A stretch of 64,000 nucleotides of DNA, from contig JARKND010000004.1 in assembly GCA_029309925.1 (NCBI GenBank), positions 62,001 through 126,000 on the forward strand, read 5' to 3'. The notes under the pieces were generated by a model. The model worked only from the letters and a program-made list of their open reading frames with translations. It did no database searches and was not told where the DNA came from. Shown in pieces: positions 10,036 to 19,361 of the stretch. Each line of letters starts with the position of its first letter. Positions within the stretch are counted from its first letter, which is position 1. The translations under genes and the position numbers were made by a program. The DNA is from Fulvivirgaceae bacterium JP3-4. Its GTDB lineage: Bacteria > Bacteroidota > Bacteroidia > Cytophagales > Cyclobacteriaceae.

Positions 10036-10833
10036 CTACTGAACCATCACTTTCTTCTGCTCTTCGGGCAGTCCCTTCCGCTTGTATTCGTATAATCGAA
10101 CGTACTTGAAGAAAGTCATTGAAGCAGAGGCGGTGCAGAAGATGAACCCATAGTAGCCATCTAAGAATCCGAGCTGAAAAATATAGCTTTTGATAAAACG
10201 GAACAGCGGACTAAAAATCACGTTGACCACAAAGCTCACTTTCTCGCCTTTCCGGTATTTTGCTTTTGCTGCGATCTCTGCAAACCGGTGAACCTGCAGC
10301 AGATGTTCGTCTACAGTGAGATAAGCATAGTGCAATAAGTGCCCTTGAAGTTTCCCGATTTTTCGGGAAGCGATGTCGACATAATCGTGAGGGTCAGTTC
10401 CGGTCCAACTGCCTTTCCTTCTGTCCCACACCCTGATCTTTCGCTCGGGATACCAGCCAGAAAAATGCATCCACTTGCCGCAGTAATTGTTGAATCGGTT
10501 CACGGTGTAGCCATCCGCATCTCCCCAGTTTGTTTTCAGCTGCAATATCGATAGACGGAGTTCTTCAGAAAGTCGTTCATCCGCGTCAAGCGCGACTATG
10601 TAATCGTAACTGGCTTGCGCGACAGCATAATTTTTTTGATCGACATAACCAAGAAAAGGATGGCTGATGAATTTTACCGGGTAACGCAGGCAGATCTCCC
10701 TGGTTCCATCGGTTGAATTGGAGTCAACAACAATGATTTCATCGGCAACACCCACCAACGATTTTAGGCAGGCTTCGATCTTCCGTTCTTCATTGAAGGA
10801 AATGATAGTCGCGCTGATCTTGATCGGGTTCAC
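10036..10833 (-). CDS. Glycosyltransferase family 2 (WaaE/KdtX-like)
   Basis: A 265-residue GT-A enzyme expected to add a sugar to a cell-surface glycan such as LPS core. The N-terminal nucleotide-binding strand reads ATIISFNEERKIE, and the metal-binding LDADER is at 82-87. Near the C-terminus a hydrophobic stretch follows YIFQLGFLDGYYGF, typical of WaaE-like proteins. The start is GTG at 10833, supported by alignment with the paralogue at 12918-13682, whose N-terminus is MNPVKLSAVIITFNEER. It lies in a glycan cluster. Confidence 0.9.
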   Translation of the reverse strand: MNPIKISATIISFNEERKIEACLKSLVGVADEIIVVDSNSTDGTREICLRYPVKFISHPFLGYVDQKNYAVAQASYDYIVALDADERLSEELRLSILQLKTNWGDADGYTVNRFNNYCGKWMHFSGWYPERKIRVWDRRKGSWTGTDPHDYVDIASRKIGKLQGHLLHYAYLTVDEHLLQVHRFAEIAAKAKYRKGEKVSFVVNVIFSPLFRFIKSYIFQLGFLDGYYGFIFCTASASMTFFKYVRLYEYKRKGLPEEQKKVMVQ

Positions 10834-10869
10834 TGAGGAATTCTTTTAACTGTTAAATATCTGAAAAAA

Positions 10870-11688
10870 TCATGATGTTGTCACCGACCGAAAGAACTGC
10901 TCAAAGTCGCCCAACGGCTTTCGCATGGCAACGGTATTTTCATCAATGTGCGTTACCGCATAATTGTTCTTCTTCAATAGCGCGATACAATCATTCTGAT
11001 CCGCTGATGAAAGGTGAGACTTTTCATATACGATTACCCGCGGCTGCGTCTTTTCTATCCTGAGCAACTTGATGATCTCATAATCAAATCCTTCTGCATC
11101 GATCTGAATCCAGTCAATTTTTTTCAGATTATATTTTGCAATCAGCGTATCAGCACTGATACTTTGAATCTTTTCCTCTGCAATATAGTCTTCGCGTCTT
11201 GCCGGAAGCTGTTCACCATAGCGCGCAGCCAGCCGCCCGACATGCCCGGAGTCGATTGCCTTTTCCAATGCTTCCTTCCTGAACGATGTTAACCCGGTAG
11301 CCCAACGCAAATCAGAGAATGCTATTTTATACATCGTCTGTTCGCCATCCTCATTCGACAACGCTGCATTGATCGCATAGACACCAGGCGTTTTCTGATG
11401 GAGTTTGCTGAGGTAATTTTTGAATACTGCGGGCTGTGGCTCCAGCATCACCCCTCTCCACCCGTACATGCGTATAAACTTGTGAAGCGGGTCGTGGTAG
11501 AACCCGTCATTGGCTCCAACCTGAATGAAGGTTACGGGGGAGTGCTCGCGCGAAAATTTGTCCAGGATTTCAGCCACTGTACCTTTTCGCGGTTTATAAG
11601 TCGCCCTGTAAAACATCTTCACCAGTGGAGCATAGTTGGCGCTGATGTCAAAGACTGTTTTCTTGAACTGATTCTTAAGGAAACCCAT
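10870..11688 (-). CDS. FkbM family methyltransferase
   Basis: A 272-residue SAM-dependent O-methyltransferase of the FkbM type, here probably modifying a surface sugar. The SAM-binding motif is FIQVGANDGFYHDP near residue 54, followed by VMLEPQP and, further on, DWIQIDAEGFDYEII, the usual acidic motif. The neighbours are glycosyltransferases on both sides, consistent with methylation of a polysaccharide. It is 36 bp upstream of the GT2 gene on the same strand. Confidence 0.9.
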   Translation of the reverse strand: MGFLKNQFKKTVFDISANYAPLVKMFYRATYKPRKGTVAEILDKFSREHSPVTFIQVGANDGFYHDPLHKFIRMYGWRGVMLEPQPAVFKNYLSKLHQKTPGVYAINAALSNEDGEQTMYKIAFSDLRWATGLTSFRKEALEKAIDSGHVGRLAARYGEQLPARREDYIAEEKIQSISADTLIAKYNLKKIDWIQIDAEGFDYEIIKLLRIEKTQPRVIVYEKSHLSSADQNDCIALLKKNNYAVTHIDENTVAMRKPLGDFEQFFRSVTTS

Positions 11689-11795
11689 GCTTATTAATCG
11701 GGAAAATTAGCCATTTATTTATAGTCGACAATCAATTGTTCCAAAATACAGGTTATTTTCGCGGGTTCAACACCTCAATTGATCGGTAAAATTTC

Positions 11796-12911
11796 GTGGC
11801 AAAGATAAACCTTCTTGTTGTTTCTGATTATGGGGCTACTGTAACGGTAAGACCCGAAGCAGAAATAGTCATTCAACTTCAGCAAATGGGGAAGTACAAT
11901 ATCACCGTAATGACACAGGCAGACTCTGAGTACGCTCAGAAATTTCGCAATAGTGGAATTAAGGTGATCGATTTTTTTCCTGAGAAGAAGTTCAGCTGGG
12001 AATATGTGAAACGTATCCGCAAGGAGATGATTGAGGGCAAGCATCATGTTGCTCAGTTGTTCAACAACAAGGCCATGGTCAACGGCATCATGGCAGCAAT
12101 GGGGCTTCCCGTCAAAGTTGTTTTGTACAGAGGCTACACCGGAAATATCAGCTGGCTGGACCCGATTATGTACATCAAATACCTTAGCCCAAGGGTTGAC
12201 CGGATCATCTGCCTGGTAGAAGCGATCCGACAGATTTTCCTTAAGAACCTTCCGCCCTGGAGCCGTCACAAGGCGGTGACCATCACCAAAGGTCACGATG
12301 TCGCCTGGTATGACGGAGTTGTCGCCCACAGCAAAACATCATTGGGTGTCCCCGAAGATGCCTTCATGTTCATTTGTGGTGCAAACTTCAGGAGAATGAA
12401 AGGCGTAAAGTACCTGCTGCGCGCAACCTATCTCCTTCCAAAAGACAGCAATATTCACCTCGTGTTTGCCGGCCGTGATATGGACACACCGGAATTTACA
12501 AAACTCATTAACGAAAGTCCGATGCGCGAACGAATCCACCTGCTCGGACATCGGAAAGATATTCTGGAAGTTGTTAAGGCCGCAGATGTATTCGTGCTCG
12601 CCTCCATCACAGGCGAAGCAATCACAAAAGCAGTGATCGAAGCGATGTCGGTAGAAGTCTGTCCGCTCATCACCGATATTTCCGGCAATGTGGGCCTGGT
12701 TGAAGATGGCGTCTCCGGACTCATTGTTCCAAGTAAAAATCCTCAGGCACTTGCTGACAAGATGCTCTACCTCTCGAAAAATCCGGCTTTGACAAAGCAG
12801 TATGGAAAAGCTGCACGACTGCACATCATGAAAAATTTCAACACAAAGGACACTGCAAAAAAATATGATGCTTTGTACCAGGAACTTTACACCGAATTCA
12901 TGAAAGCCTGA
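11796..12911 (+). CDS. Glycosyltransferase family 4
   Basis: A 371-residue GT-B glycosyltransferase. The C-terminal nucleotide-sugar domain shows CGANFRRMKGVKYLLRA, then VFVLASITGEAITKAVIEAMS with the family Glu, and DGVSGLIVPSKNPQALADKM. The start is GTG at 11796 (MAKINLLVVSDYG), as no ATG lies at the N-terminus. It is the only gene of this glycan cluster on the plus strand. A pair of complementary octamers (ATCAATTG at 11731 and CAATTGAT at 11775) flanks its presumed promoter. Confidence 0.9.
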   Translation: MAKINLLVVSDYGATVTVRPEAEIVIQLQQMGKYNITVMTQADSEYAQKFRNSGIKVIDFFPEKKFSWEYVKRIRKEMIEGKHHVAQLFNNKAMVNGIMAAMGLPVKVVLYRGYTGNISWLDPIMYIKYLSPRVDRIICLVEAIRQIFLKNLPPWSRHKAVTITKGHDVAWYDGVVAHSKTSLGVPEDAFMFICGANFRRMKGVKYLLRATYLLPKDSNIHLVFAGRDMDTPEFTKLINESPMRERIHLLGHRKDILEVVKAADVFVLASITGEAITKAVIEAMSVEVCPLITDISGNVGLVEDGVSGLIVPSKNPQALADKMLYLSKNPALTKQYGKAARLHIMKNFNTKDTAKKYDALYQELYTEFMKA

Positions 12912-12917
12912 GGGTGG

Positions 12918-13682
12918 CTATTGCTTTGATTTCAGATATCTCAGCTTTGTGTATTTCAGAAAACGATAATAGGCGGCATGCAACGCAAGAACATATCCCG
13001 CTTTTCCATCCAGGAATCCCAGCTTCAGGAAATACACTTTGATAAAAATAAATAAGGGGTAAAGGATTTCGTGCAAAAGAAAATACGAGCGCTTTCCCTT
13101 TTTAAATGCTTCACTTGCCGCGATCTCCGAGAACTTATGCATCTGAAGGAAATGATCTGCGGGAGTTCGATAAGTAAAATGCAGCAGTCGGCCTCTTAAT
13201 TTGTGTGCTGCTGTACCGTTGTGCAGGATCACCTTGTCGTGGGGATTCTCTCCTCCCCATTCGCCCTTTCTTCGATCCCACAATCGTATTTTCCAGTCAG
13301 GATTCCACTCACCAAAATGCACAAATGTGCCGCAATAGTTATTCAAGCGATTTACGCGATAACCTGCCTGCGAAAAATCGGTTTTGATTTCGGCAATTTC
13401 CCGCGACAACCGATCGTCAAGCCGTTCATCAGCGTCCAGCGAAAGAATATAATCGTAGGCTGCGTGCCGCATGGCAAAATTCTTCTGTTGTATATGTCCG
13501 GCAAAAACATTCTGAATAAAGCGCACATTGTATCGTTCGCAGATGGTCCGGGTGGCATCCGTAGAGAAGCTATCAACAACCAGAATTTCGTCCGCAACTT
13601 TCAAAACAGATTTCAGGCAGTCTTCAATGTTGCGCTCTTCATTGAAAGTGATAATGACGGCAGAAAGTTTTACTGGATTCAT
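12918..13682 (-). CDS. Glycosyltransferase family 2, paralogue of the 10-kb gene
   Basis: A GT-A enzyme closely resembling the product of 10036-10833: same N-terminal FNEERNIEDCL, LDADERL metal site, NNYCG and C-terminal LGFLDGKAGYV. I use the ATG at 13682 (MNPVKLSAVII) because it matches the paralogue; a TTG two codons upstream (13688) is also in frame. The upstream GT2 gene ends at 13689, so the two are tightly linked. The duplication suggests two similar sugar-addition steps. Confidence 0.9.
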   Translation of the reverse strand: MNPVKLSAVIITFNEERNIEDCLKSVLKVADEILVVDSFSTDATRTICERYNVRFIQNVFAGHIQQKNFAMRHAAYDYILSLDADERLDDRLSREIAEIKTDFSQAGYRVNRLNNYCGTFVHFGEWNPDWKIRLWDRRKGEWGGENPHDKVILHNGTAAHKLRGRLLHFTYRTPADHFLQMHKFSEIAASEAFKKGKRSYFLLHEILYPLFIFIKVYFLKLGFLDGKAGYVLALHAAYYRFLKYTKLRYLKSKQ

Positions 13683-13688
13683 CGCCAA

Positions 13689-14537
13689 TCAGCTGCGGAA
13701 TGCTTTATATGCCCGTTTTAATTTTCCGAAAAAATCATCCGTAGACTGCTGTTCTTTCAACTCTCTTCGGTAAGGCTGCCCCATCTGCAGGTAGTTGTTG
13801 TAAAAATCACGGACACTCATGCCCCACTTGAGCATAAACATTGCGTTCCCGCGATTCTTCTTCACGCGATTGGTTGATTTGCTTTGAAAGTGGTAGATCT
13901 TGCTTGCACCAACGCCCTTGAAAATCCTTACACCGTACTTCCAGAGTTTCATCGAAAAGTCAGGATCGGAATACATACCTGGAGAGAACTCAATGCTGTA
14001 TCCGCCAACGATATCCCACACTCGCGTGCTGACAATCGTTGGAGGCCATGACGACCCTGACCAGTCTTCCTTGTGCAAACTACGAAAAGAATCCAGCAGA
14101 TCTCTTTCCTTAAATGTTGTTATGCTGTCACCGAAATCCTTTACCACTGACACGTAACTTGGATTGTCAACAGGATATGGTTCGATCAGCGTGGATGACA
14201 AAATGAATTTATCATGCCCGATCTTTTCGATCTCGCGATGAATTTCATAGTCCCAGTCAGGACAAACATACATATCATCATTGAAGTAGACGATATAATC
14301 CGATTTGACCAACGTCCGGCACGCATTTACTGCGACACAGATTCCCACGTTTTTGTCTGACGACAAGAACTCCACATCCGACTGTTCTTTGAGCCATGTT
14401 GCTGTGCCGTCTTTTCCTTCGTTGACAAAAACGATCAGCTGATTTTTAAAATGAGAATTTTTGCGCAGGCTTGCGATCATCAGCTGCAGGTGCGGAAGGT
14501 TGTTCCATGTCGGTATTACAATCGAAAATTTGTACAT
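13689..14537 (-). CDS. Glycosyltransferase family 2
   Basis: A 282-residue GT-A enzyme with FSIVIPTWNNLPHLQ at the N-terminus and a YFNDDMYV metal-binding motif near residue 91. Its sequence is quite different from the two WaaE-like paralogues and nearer to rhamnosyl- or galactosyl-type GT2 proteins. It lies directly upstream of the 12918-13682 gene and 33 bp downstream of the GT4 gene on the same strand. The acceptor and sugar are not determinable. Confidence 0.88.
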   Translation of the reverse strand: MYKFSIVIPTWNNLPHLQLMIASLRKNSHFKNQLIVFVNEGKDGTATWLKEQSDVEFLSSDKNVGICVAVNACRTLVKSDYIVYFNDDMYVCPDWDYEIHREIEKIGHDKFILSSTLIEPYPVDNPSYVSVVKDFGDSITTFKERDLLDSFRSLHKEDWSGSSWPPTIVSTRVWDIVGGYSIEFSPGMYSDPDFSMKLWKYGVRIFKGVGASKIYHFQSKSTNRVKKNRGNAMFMLKWGMSVRDFYNNYLQMGQPYRRELKEQQSTDDFFGKLKRAYKAFRS

Positions 14538-14570
14538 AATCCAGTCAGCGCAAATTACATCTTAACATTA

Positions 14571-15725
14571 TCAAACCGTGGACAGCTCGGGCACCAGCCC
14601 GCGATAAACAGCACCGAGGTTGCCGGCAATTACATCTGGCTCGAATTGGGCGATATGCTTTTTCCCGGCAGCAACCAGTTCTCTTCTACGGGAATCGTCT
14701 TCCAGCAGGTAAGTGATGTTCTGTGCCATCACATCAGCGTCATCCGGATTTACGTAAACTGCTCCAGAACCCGCGGCCTCCTGAAAACACGAGCCTGTCG
14801 AAGTAATCACAGGAATCCCGGAAGTAATGGCTTCAATCAACGGGATCCCAAATCCCTCAAAGTATGACGGATACACAAATAATTTTGCGTGACGATAGAT
14901 CGCGGGCAGATCGCTGAACTCCACATTCTTCAGGAAGATGACTGTATCGTTAAGACCGAGTTGCCTGATTTCCCCCATCACTTTTTGAATGTAAGCAGTG
15001 GTTCGTCCTACAACGACCAGCGGCAATCTTCGTTCGACAGCCACCCGTGACATCGCCCGAAGGACAACAATCAGATTTTTTCTCTCTTCTATCGTTCCTA
15101 CGCTTAAAATAAAATCATCCGGCAGGGCATATTTTTTCTTCACCATGGCCAGGTCGGACGAAGAAATCTGCTTTTTGAAAATGGGATGACATCCCTGGTA
15201 AACGACATCGATCTTTGAACTGTCATTCAGCTTCAGAAACATTCTGATGTCATCTGCTGTCTGGTGACTGATTGCGATGACCTTATCCGCGTTTTCACAA
15301 GCAAGCTTCACCTTTCTGGTATAGATGGCAACGTCAACCGCATTGTAAAACTGTGGATATCGGAGGAAAATAAGATCGTGCACCGTTACCACTTTCTTCA
15401 CCCGGGCCGGCAGACCGATTGGAAGTTCCTGGCTTAAACCATGAAACACGTCAAGCTTTTTCATCGACTGGGTTTTAGTCACAGCCCATGTGCGCCAAAG
15501 CGCAGAGAGCAGGGGCCTGGAATAAAGTCCTGAGGGTGCCACCACTTCAATATTTTTTCGCTGCAGGATCAGACGGTTCTCCGAATGATCGACAACCTTT
15601 GGCGAGTAGAGGAATAAATTGTCCTGTGGATATCTGGCGCTCAAGGCATCGATCACAAACCTGCTGTAGTTACCCAGCCCGGTGTAGTTTGTGAAAAACC
15701 GTTTTGCCTCAAAGCCGATATTCAT
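14571..15725 (-). CDS. Glycosyltransferase family 4
   Basis: A GT-B enzyme of 384 residues. The N-terminus MNIGFEAKRFFTNYTGLGNYS is typical of mannosyl- or rhamnosyl-transferases of this family. The C-terminal domain shows ILSVGTIEERKNL, FVYPSYFEGFGIPLIEA with the family Glu, and PVITSTGSCFQEAAG. I chose ATG 15725; TTG at 15731 is an alternative two codons upstream. It starts 11 bp after the ppa stop codon, so it is probably co-transcribed with ppa. Confidence 0.92.
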   Translation of the reverse strand: MNIGFEAKRFFTNYTGLGNYSRFVIDALSARYPQDNLFLYSPKVVDHSENRLILQRKNIEVVAPSGLYSRPLLSALWRTWAVTKTQSMKKLDVFHGLSQELPIGLPARVKKVVTVHDLIFLRYPQFYNAVDVAIYTRKVKLACENADKVIAISHQTADDIRMFLKLNDSSKIDVVYQGCHPIFKKQISSSDLAMVKKKYALPDDFILSVGTIEERKNLIVVLRAMSRVAVERRLPLVVVGRTTAYIQKVMGEIRQLGLNDTVIFLKNVEFSDLPAIYRHAKLFVYPSYFEGFGIPLIEAITSGIPVITSTGSCFQEAAGSGAVYVNPDDADVMAQNITYLLEDDSRRRELVAAGKKHIAQFEPDVIAGNLGAVYRGLVPELSTV

Positions 15726-15736
15726 CCCCAAAGATA

Positions 15737-16270
15737 TTACTTAAAGTTTTCTTTGTAGTAGCGTATACTTTCTTCGATGATCTTATACGCGCGGTCTTTT
15801 GAGAGGAACTGATCGATGACGACTTTCTTATTTTCGAGAGTCTTATAGTTTTCAAAGAAGTGGGTTACTTCTGCACGCAGGTATTCAGGCAAGTCGCTGA
15901 CATCGTTGATGTGGCTTACGCTTGGATCATCAGCGGCAACGGCAATGATCTTGTCATCTGCTTCTCCCCTGTCTACCATCTGCATCACACCGATAACTTT
16001 GCTTGGAATGAGGCAAAGCGGGACAACTGAAACCTGAGTCAGCACAACAATATCGAGCGGATCATGGTCTTCGCCCATTGTCTGCGGGATAAAGCCGTAG
16101 TTCAGCGGATAATACATGGACGCGTAGATCACACGATCAAGCTTGATCAAACCACTCTCCTTGTCGACTTCGTATTTCGCGCGTGAACCTTTCGGAATCT
16201 CAATGATCGCATTGACTTTTTCAGGCGGGTTTTTGCCGATGGATGTTTCGTGCCAGGGATGTTTGATCAT
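15737..16270 (-). CDS. ppa: Soluble inorganic pyrophosphatase, family I
   Basis: Hydrolyses pyrophosphate to two phosphates, pulling biosynthetic reactions forward. 177 residues, the usual bacterial length. Visible are [16 protein letters not shown] (substrate lysines and arginine), the metal-binding signature [11 protein letters not shown], and [10 protein letters not shown]. It is cytoplasmic. The leader contains a strong hairpin (16323-16355). A glycosyltransferase gene follows after 11 bp. Confidence 0.96.
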   Translation of the reverse strand: MIKHPWHETSIGKNPPEKVNAIIEIPKGSRAKYEVDKESGLIKLDRVIYASMYYPLNYGFIPQTMGEDHDPLDIVVLTQVSVVPLCLIPSKVIGVMQMVDRGEADDKIIAVAADDPSVSHINDVSDLPEYLRAEVTHFFENYKTLENKKVVIDQFLSKDRAYKIIEESIRYYKENFK

Positions 16271-16322
16271 GAAAGCGCCATTTAACTGTTTTAAACCCGA
16301 TCGCGCGATGTATCAGGCGATC

Positions 16323-16355
16323 CATGTGTCGGTGACAATTCACCATCGACACATG
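16323..16355. other. Hairpin-forming inverted repeat upstream of ppa
   Basis: CATGTGTCG and CGACACATG (9 bp each) enclose a second short stem, GGTGA/TCACC, with the loop CAAT. The whole forms a long stem with a 3-nt bulge. It has no T-run on either side, so it is not a typical terminator. It lies about 53 bp before the ppa start codon, where it could be an operator or an RNA leader structure. Confidence 0.55.
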
Positions 16356-16379
16356 AGATAGGTTTAGAAAACAATAATA

Positions 16380-16421
16380 AGAAAAAAGCCCCTCCTTTTG
16401 ATTTCGGAGGGGCTTCTTTTA
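16380..16421. terminator. Rho-independent terminator after the efflux adaptor gene
   Basis: A perfect 10-bp stem, AAGCCCCTCC with GGAGGGGCTT (16386-16395 with 16406-16415). On the minus strand it is followed by TTTTTTC, the right orientation for the adaptor gene ending at 16434. The plus strand also has a T-rich tail. Confidence 0.9.
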
Positions 16422-16433
16422 TCGTCCAGTCTG

Positions 16434-17825
16434 CTATTTACCTTCTTCTTCTTTTTTCGGTTCGTCCTTCTTTTCTGCCTTGCGAATCTTCTCTCCGTCC
16501 TTCAATCGTTTGGAAACGACCAGGAACGGCCCGGTTACGATCTCCGTGCTGTCGCTCAGCCCGGAAAGAATTTCAATGTTATCGTAATCGCTGATACCGG
16601 TTTTCACTTCTACCATCTTAGCCACACCATTGTCGTTGACAAATACTACCACCTTGTCTGGCTCCTTCTTAGCAGGCTTCGCCTGATTATTATTGTTGTT
16701 GGTATTTTGAGCCGGAGGTCCGCCACCATCGCCTTCCGGCTTTTTCAAGTCTTGTGGATTCCGTGTTGTAACGGAAGCGAGCGGCACAGAAAGAACATCA
16801 GCTTTCTCAGTGGTGATGATGTCAACACTTGCAGTCATGCCCGGGCGGAATGGAAACTTGTTTCCTTCCTTCACAAGATCCTGATAAGAAGAGCTCAGGA
16901 TCAGGATGCGGACTTCAAACTCCGTAATCGCATCAGCGGATGCCTTGTCCTTCGCGGTGTTTGCAATCAGCGTCACAACGCCCTTGAATTCCTTATTGAT
17001 GTTAGAATAAGCATCAACATCGATGATTGCAGTGTCACCAACCGAAACCCTTACGATATCATTTTCATTTACGTTGACGCGAACTTCCATCTTGCTGAGG
17101 TCAGCAATCCGGAGCATTTCAGTACCCGTCATCGTTGCTGTTCCCACAACGCGCTCACCATTTTTAACAATAAGCTTCGATACAACCCCTGACATAGGCG
17201 CAACCACCGAAGTCTTGCGGAAATTTTCGCGCGCCTCACGCAATGAAGCTTCAGTACTGCGGATAAGGTATTCTGCAGCCTCAACAGCCTGCTCGGAAGA
17301 CGCTACGTCACTTTTTGCAACATTATAATTCTGTTGTGCGAGCTGCCAGTCAGCATCGGAGATAACTTTTTCCTTATGCAATTTTTCCTGGCGCAGGTAT
17401 TCCTGCTCGGCTCTTGTAAACGTAGCCTTCGCTCGTGTAAGACTTGCTTTTGTCTGTTCAAGAGACGCGCGCTGCTGATTCAAACCAGCTTCCGCACGAT
17501 CCAACTGGCTCTGCCAGGTGTCAGGTCTGATCTTCACCAATGTCTGTCCCCGCTTCACCGAATCGCCTTCTTCAATCAGAAGGTCGATGATCTCACCGGA
17601 AACCTCCGGAGCAATTTTCACTTCTGTCACAGGTTGAACCGTTCCCGAGGCACTGACTTTTTCTACTATCGTAACACGTTTTGCTTTCGCGACTTCTACC
17701 TCAAGCTCCTTTGGCTTGCCTATCCACCCTGCAGATTTTCCGACAACAAGAAATAGAATTATGAATACTGTGCCTCCGATGAGCCAGTATACCATTTTGT
17801 TTGATTTGCGTTTTTGCTTTGCCAT
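16434..17825 (-). CDS. Efflux periplasmic adaptor (HlyD/MacA type)
   Basis: Membrane-fusion protein that links an inner-membrane pump to an outer-membrane TolC-like channel. The 463 residues have an N-terminal membrane anchor at about 11-32, a lipoyl-like half (VKIAPEVSGEIIDLLIEEGDSV), a long alpha-hairpin with many Ala, Gln and Glu, the second lipoyl half (VVAPMSGVVSKLIV) and a beta-barrel domain. There is a low-complexity insert (GGGPP, then a run of Asn) at about 365-385 and a charged Lys/Glu tail. It lies 13 bp downstream of the TolC-like gene. No permease follows before the terminator. Confidence 0.92.
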   Translation of the reverse strand: MAKQKRKSNKMVYWLIGGTVFIILFLVVGKSAGWIGKPKELEVEVAKAKRVTIVEKVSASGTVQPVTEVKIAPEVSGEIIDLLIEEGDSVKRGQTLVKIRPDTWQSQLDRAEAGLNQQRASLEQTKASLTRAKATFTRAEQEYLRQEKLHKEKVISDADWQLAQQNYNVAKSDVASSEQAVEAAEYLIRSTEASLREARENFRKTSVVAPMSGVVSKLIVKNGERVVGTATMTGTEMLRIADLSKMEVRVNVNENDIVRVSVGDTAIIDVDAYSNINKEFKGVVTLIANTAKDKASADAITEFEVRILILSSSYQDLVKEGNKFPFRPGMTASVDIITTEKADVLSVPLASVTTRNPQDLKKPEGDGGGPPAQNTNNNNNQAKPAKKEPDKVVVFVNDNGVAKMVEVKTGISDYDNIEILSGLSDSTEIVTGPFLVVSKRLKDGEKIRKAEKKDEPKKEEEGK

Positions 17826-17838
17826 TGGGTTCTATGAA

Positions 17839-19308
17839 TTAAAAGTCTAGCGGTTTGCCTTGATAAAAATCGAGCAGTTTTTTCTTAAAGATGAAGTTAT
17901 ACTTGGCGCGGGCCAGGTCGCTTTTCGCCTGAAAGAGATCGTTCTCTGCTACCTGATATTCAACGTAGTTCGCTGCCCCAATGTCGAAGCGCTGTTTTGT
18001 CATGCGGAAAGCCTCTTCTCTTGCCTGTACCTGGCGGGTCGATGCATTGTATGTCTTTGATGCTGCAAGCGCATCGTTGTAAGCAGTCTCTACATTCTGA
18101 CGCAGTGTCTGGTTGACAAGTTTCTGATTGATCTCAGCAACGTTGCGGTTGATGACTGAGCGTTGCACGTTTGAGCGAGATTGAAATCCGTTAAGGATTG
18201 GAACAGACAACGTCAACCCAAGCTGACGGAAGATATTGTCCTGCAGCTGATCACGGTATCCATAACCATTTGTGTACGTACCCACCGGGTTGTAATCATA
18301 ACCATACACCACCACGTTACCACTTGCTCCCGAAAAATACCCAACCGGTGTATTGTTTGGAACTACTTCAACCCCTGTCGGAATCAAAACAGCCCGATCG
18401 TTGGCGCTTGAGTAGTTGCTGTTGATCGATCCATTCAGGCTCAGTCGCGGATAAAGGTTTCCTCTGGCCGCCTTCACTGCATAGTAAGAGCTGTTCACCC
18501 GGAGTTGCGCGGCCTTCACTTCAGGAAGACTCTGACGTGCGAGGTCAAAAATCTGCTGACTGGAATTTTCGATGACGAGGTCTTCCACTTCGAGCTGAGG
18601 AACTTCCACGTCCATTTCAGTTGAACCAGGCAGCTGAAGTGCCTGCTTGAGCTGAAGGAGTGATAAATTGAGTGCATTCTCGTTGTTGACAACGCTAACT
18701 TCATTTGTAGCAACCTGTGCGTCAAGATTTAGCTCATTCGACTTCGGAAGTGAACCTGCCTCCACCTGCTTTTTGGTGCGCTCGTACTGCTGTTGACTTG
18801 AGCTTAGCTGGAACCTGGCATTTTCCAGAAGCTCCTTATTAAAGACCACATTAACATAAAGGTTGATGACGTTAAGCATCAGGTCGTTTTTCGCTTTTTC
18901 GTAGTCCTGCTCAGCCGCCTGGAAGTCTTTATTTGATTGCTTGATTGAATTCTGAATGCGCAGACCATTGAATAACGTCACCTGGCTATTCGCATTCGGA
19001 CTCAGTGACCGGATCTCCTGTGTTGTAAATGTGTTTGTAACCGGGTTGATAGAGCGACCCCAGTTGTAGCCGTTTGAGACACTGGCGTTCAATGAAGGAA
19101 GCATCGCTGCTTTTGCCTGCGTTTTATTTACCTCCGCAGTCTCCACATCGTACCTGCTGCGCTGAACACTGAGGTTGTTTGCGAGAGCATAGTCGATGCA
19201 CTCTTTCAGCGTCCAGACTTTTGTTGTTCTTTCAGGTGTGGTCTGGGCAAACACGCTGCCCGTGAAGGCAATAACTGCACAAACCGCCAGCAGTAGTTTT
19301 GTTTTCAT
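17839..19308 (-). CDS. TolC-family outer-membrane efflux protein
   Basis: Outer-membrane channel-tunnel protein of a tripartite exporter. The 489 residues start with a signal peptide (MKTKLLLAVCAVIAFTGSVFAQ), then WTLKECIDYALANNLSVQRSR, the typical OEP opening. Two repeated halves follow, rich in Ala, Gln and Asn coiled-coil helices, ending NFIFKKKLLDFYQGKPLDF. It is first of a two-gene unit with the adaptor, and the sdaAB gene lies 53 bp upstream on the same strand. Confidence 0.93.
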   Translation of the reverse strand: MKTKLLLAVCAVIAFTGSVFAQTTPERTTKVWTLKECIDYALANNLSVQRSRYDVETAEVNKTQAKAAMLPSLNASVSNGYNWGRSINPVTNTFTTQEIRSLSPNANSQVTLFNGLRIQNSIKQSNKDFQAAEQDYEKAKNDLMLNVINLYVNVVFNKELLENARFQLSSSQQQYERTKKQVEAGSLPKSNELNLDAQVATNEVSVVNNENALNLSLLQLKQALQLPGSTEMDVEVPQLEVEDLVIENSSQQIFDLARQSLPEVKAAQLRVNSSYYAVKAARGNLYPRLSLNGSINSNYSSANDRAVLIPTGVEVVPNNTPVGYFSGASGNVVVYGYDYNPVGTYTNGYGYRDQLQDNIFRQLGLTLSVPILNGFQSRSNVQRSVINRNVAEINQKLVNQTLRQNVETAYNDALAASKTYNASTRQVQAREEAFRMTKQRFDIGAANYVEYQVAENDLFQAKSDLARAKYNFIFKKKLLDFYQGKPLDF

Positions 19309-19361
19309 CTATTTAATTCTTGGTTGCGTATTCTTCTTTCAAATGAGTTTCGCGCCTCAGT

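Noticed and set aside
16398-17192. A 264-codon plus-strand ORF opposite the efflux adaptor
   Set aside because: The opposite strand encodes a recognisable HlyD/MacA protein, and this ORF begins inside that gene's terminator.
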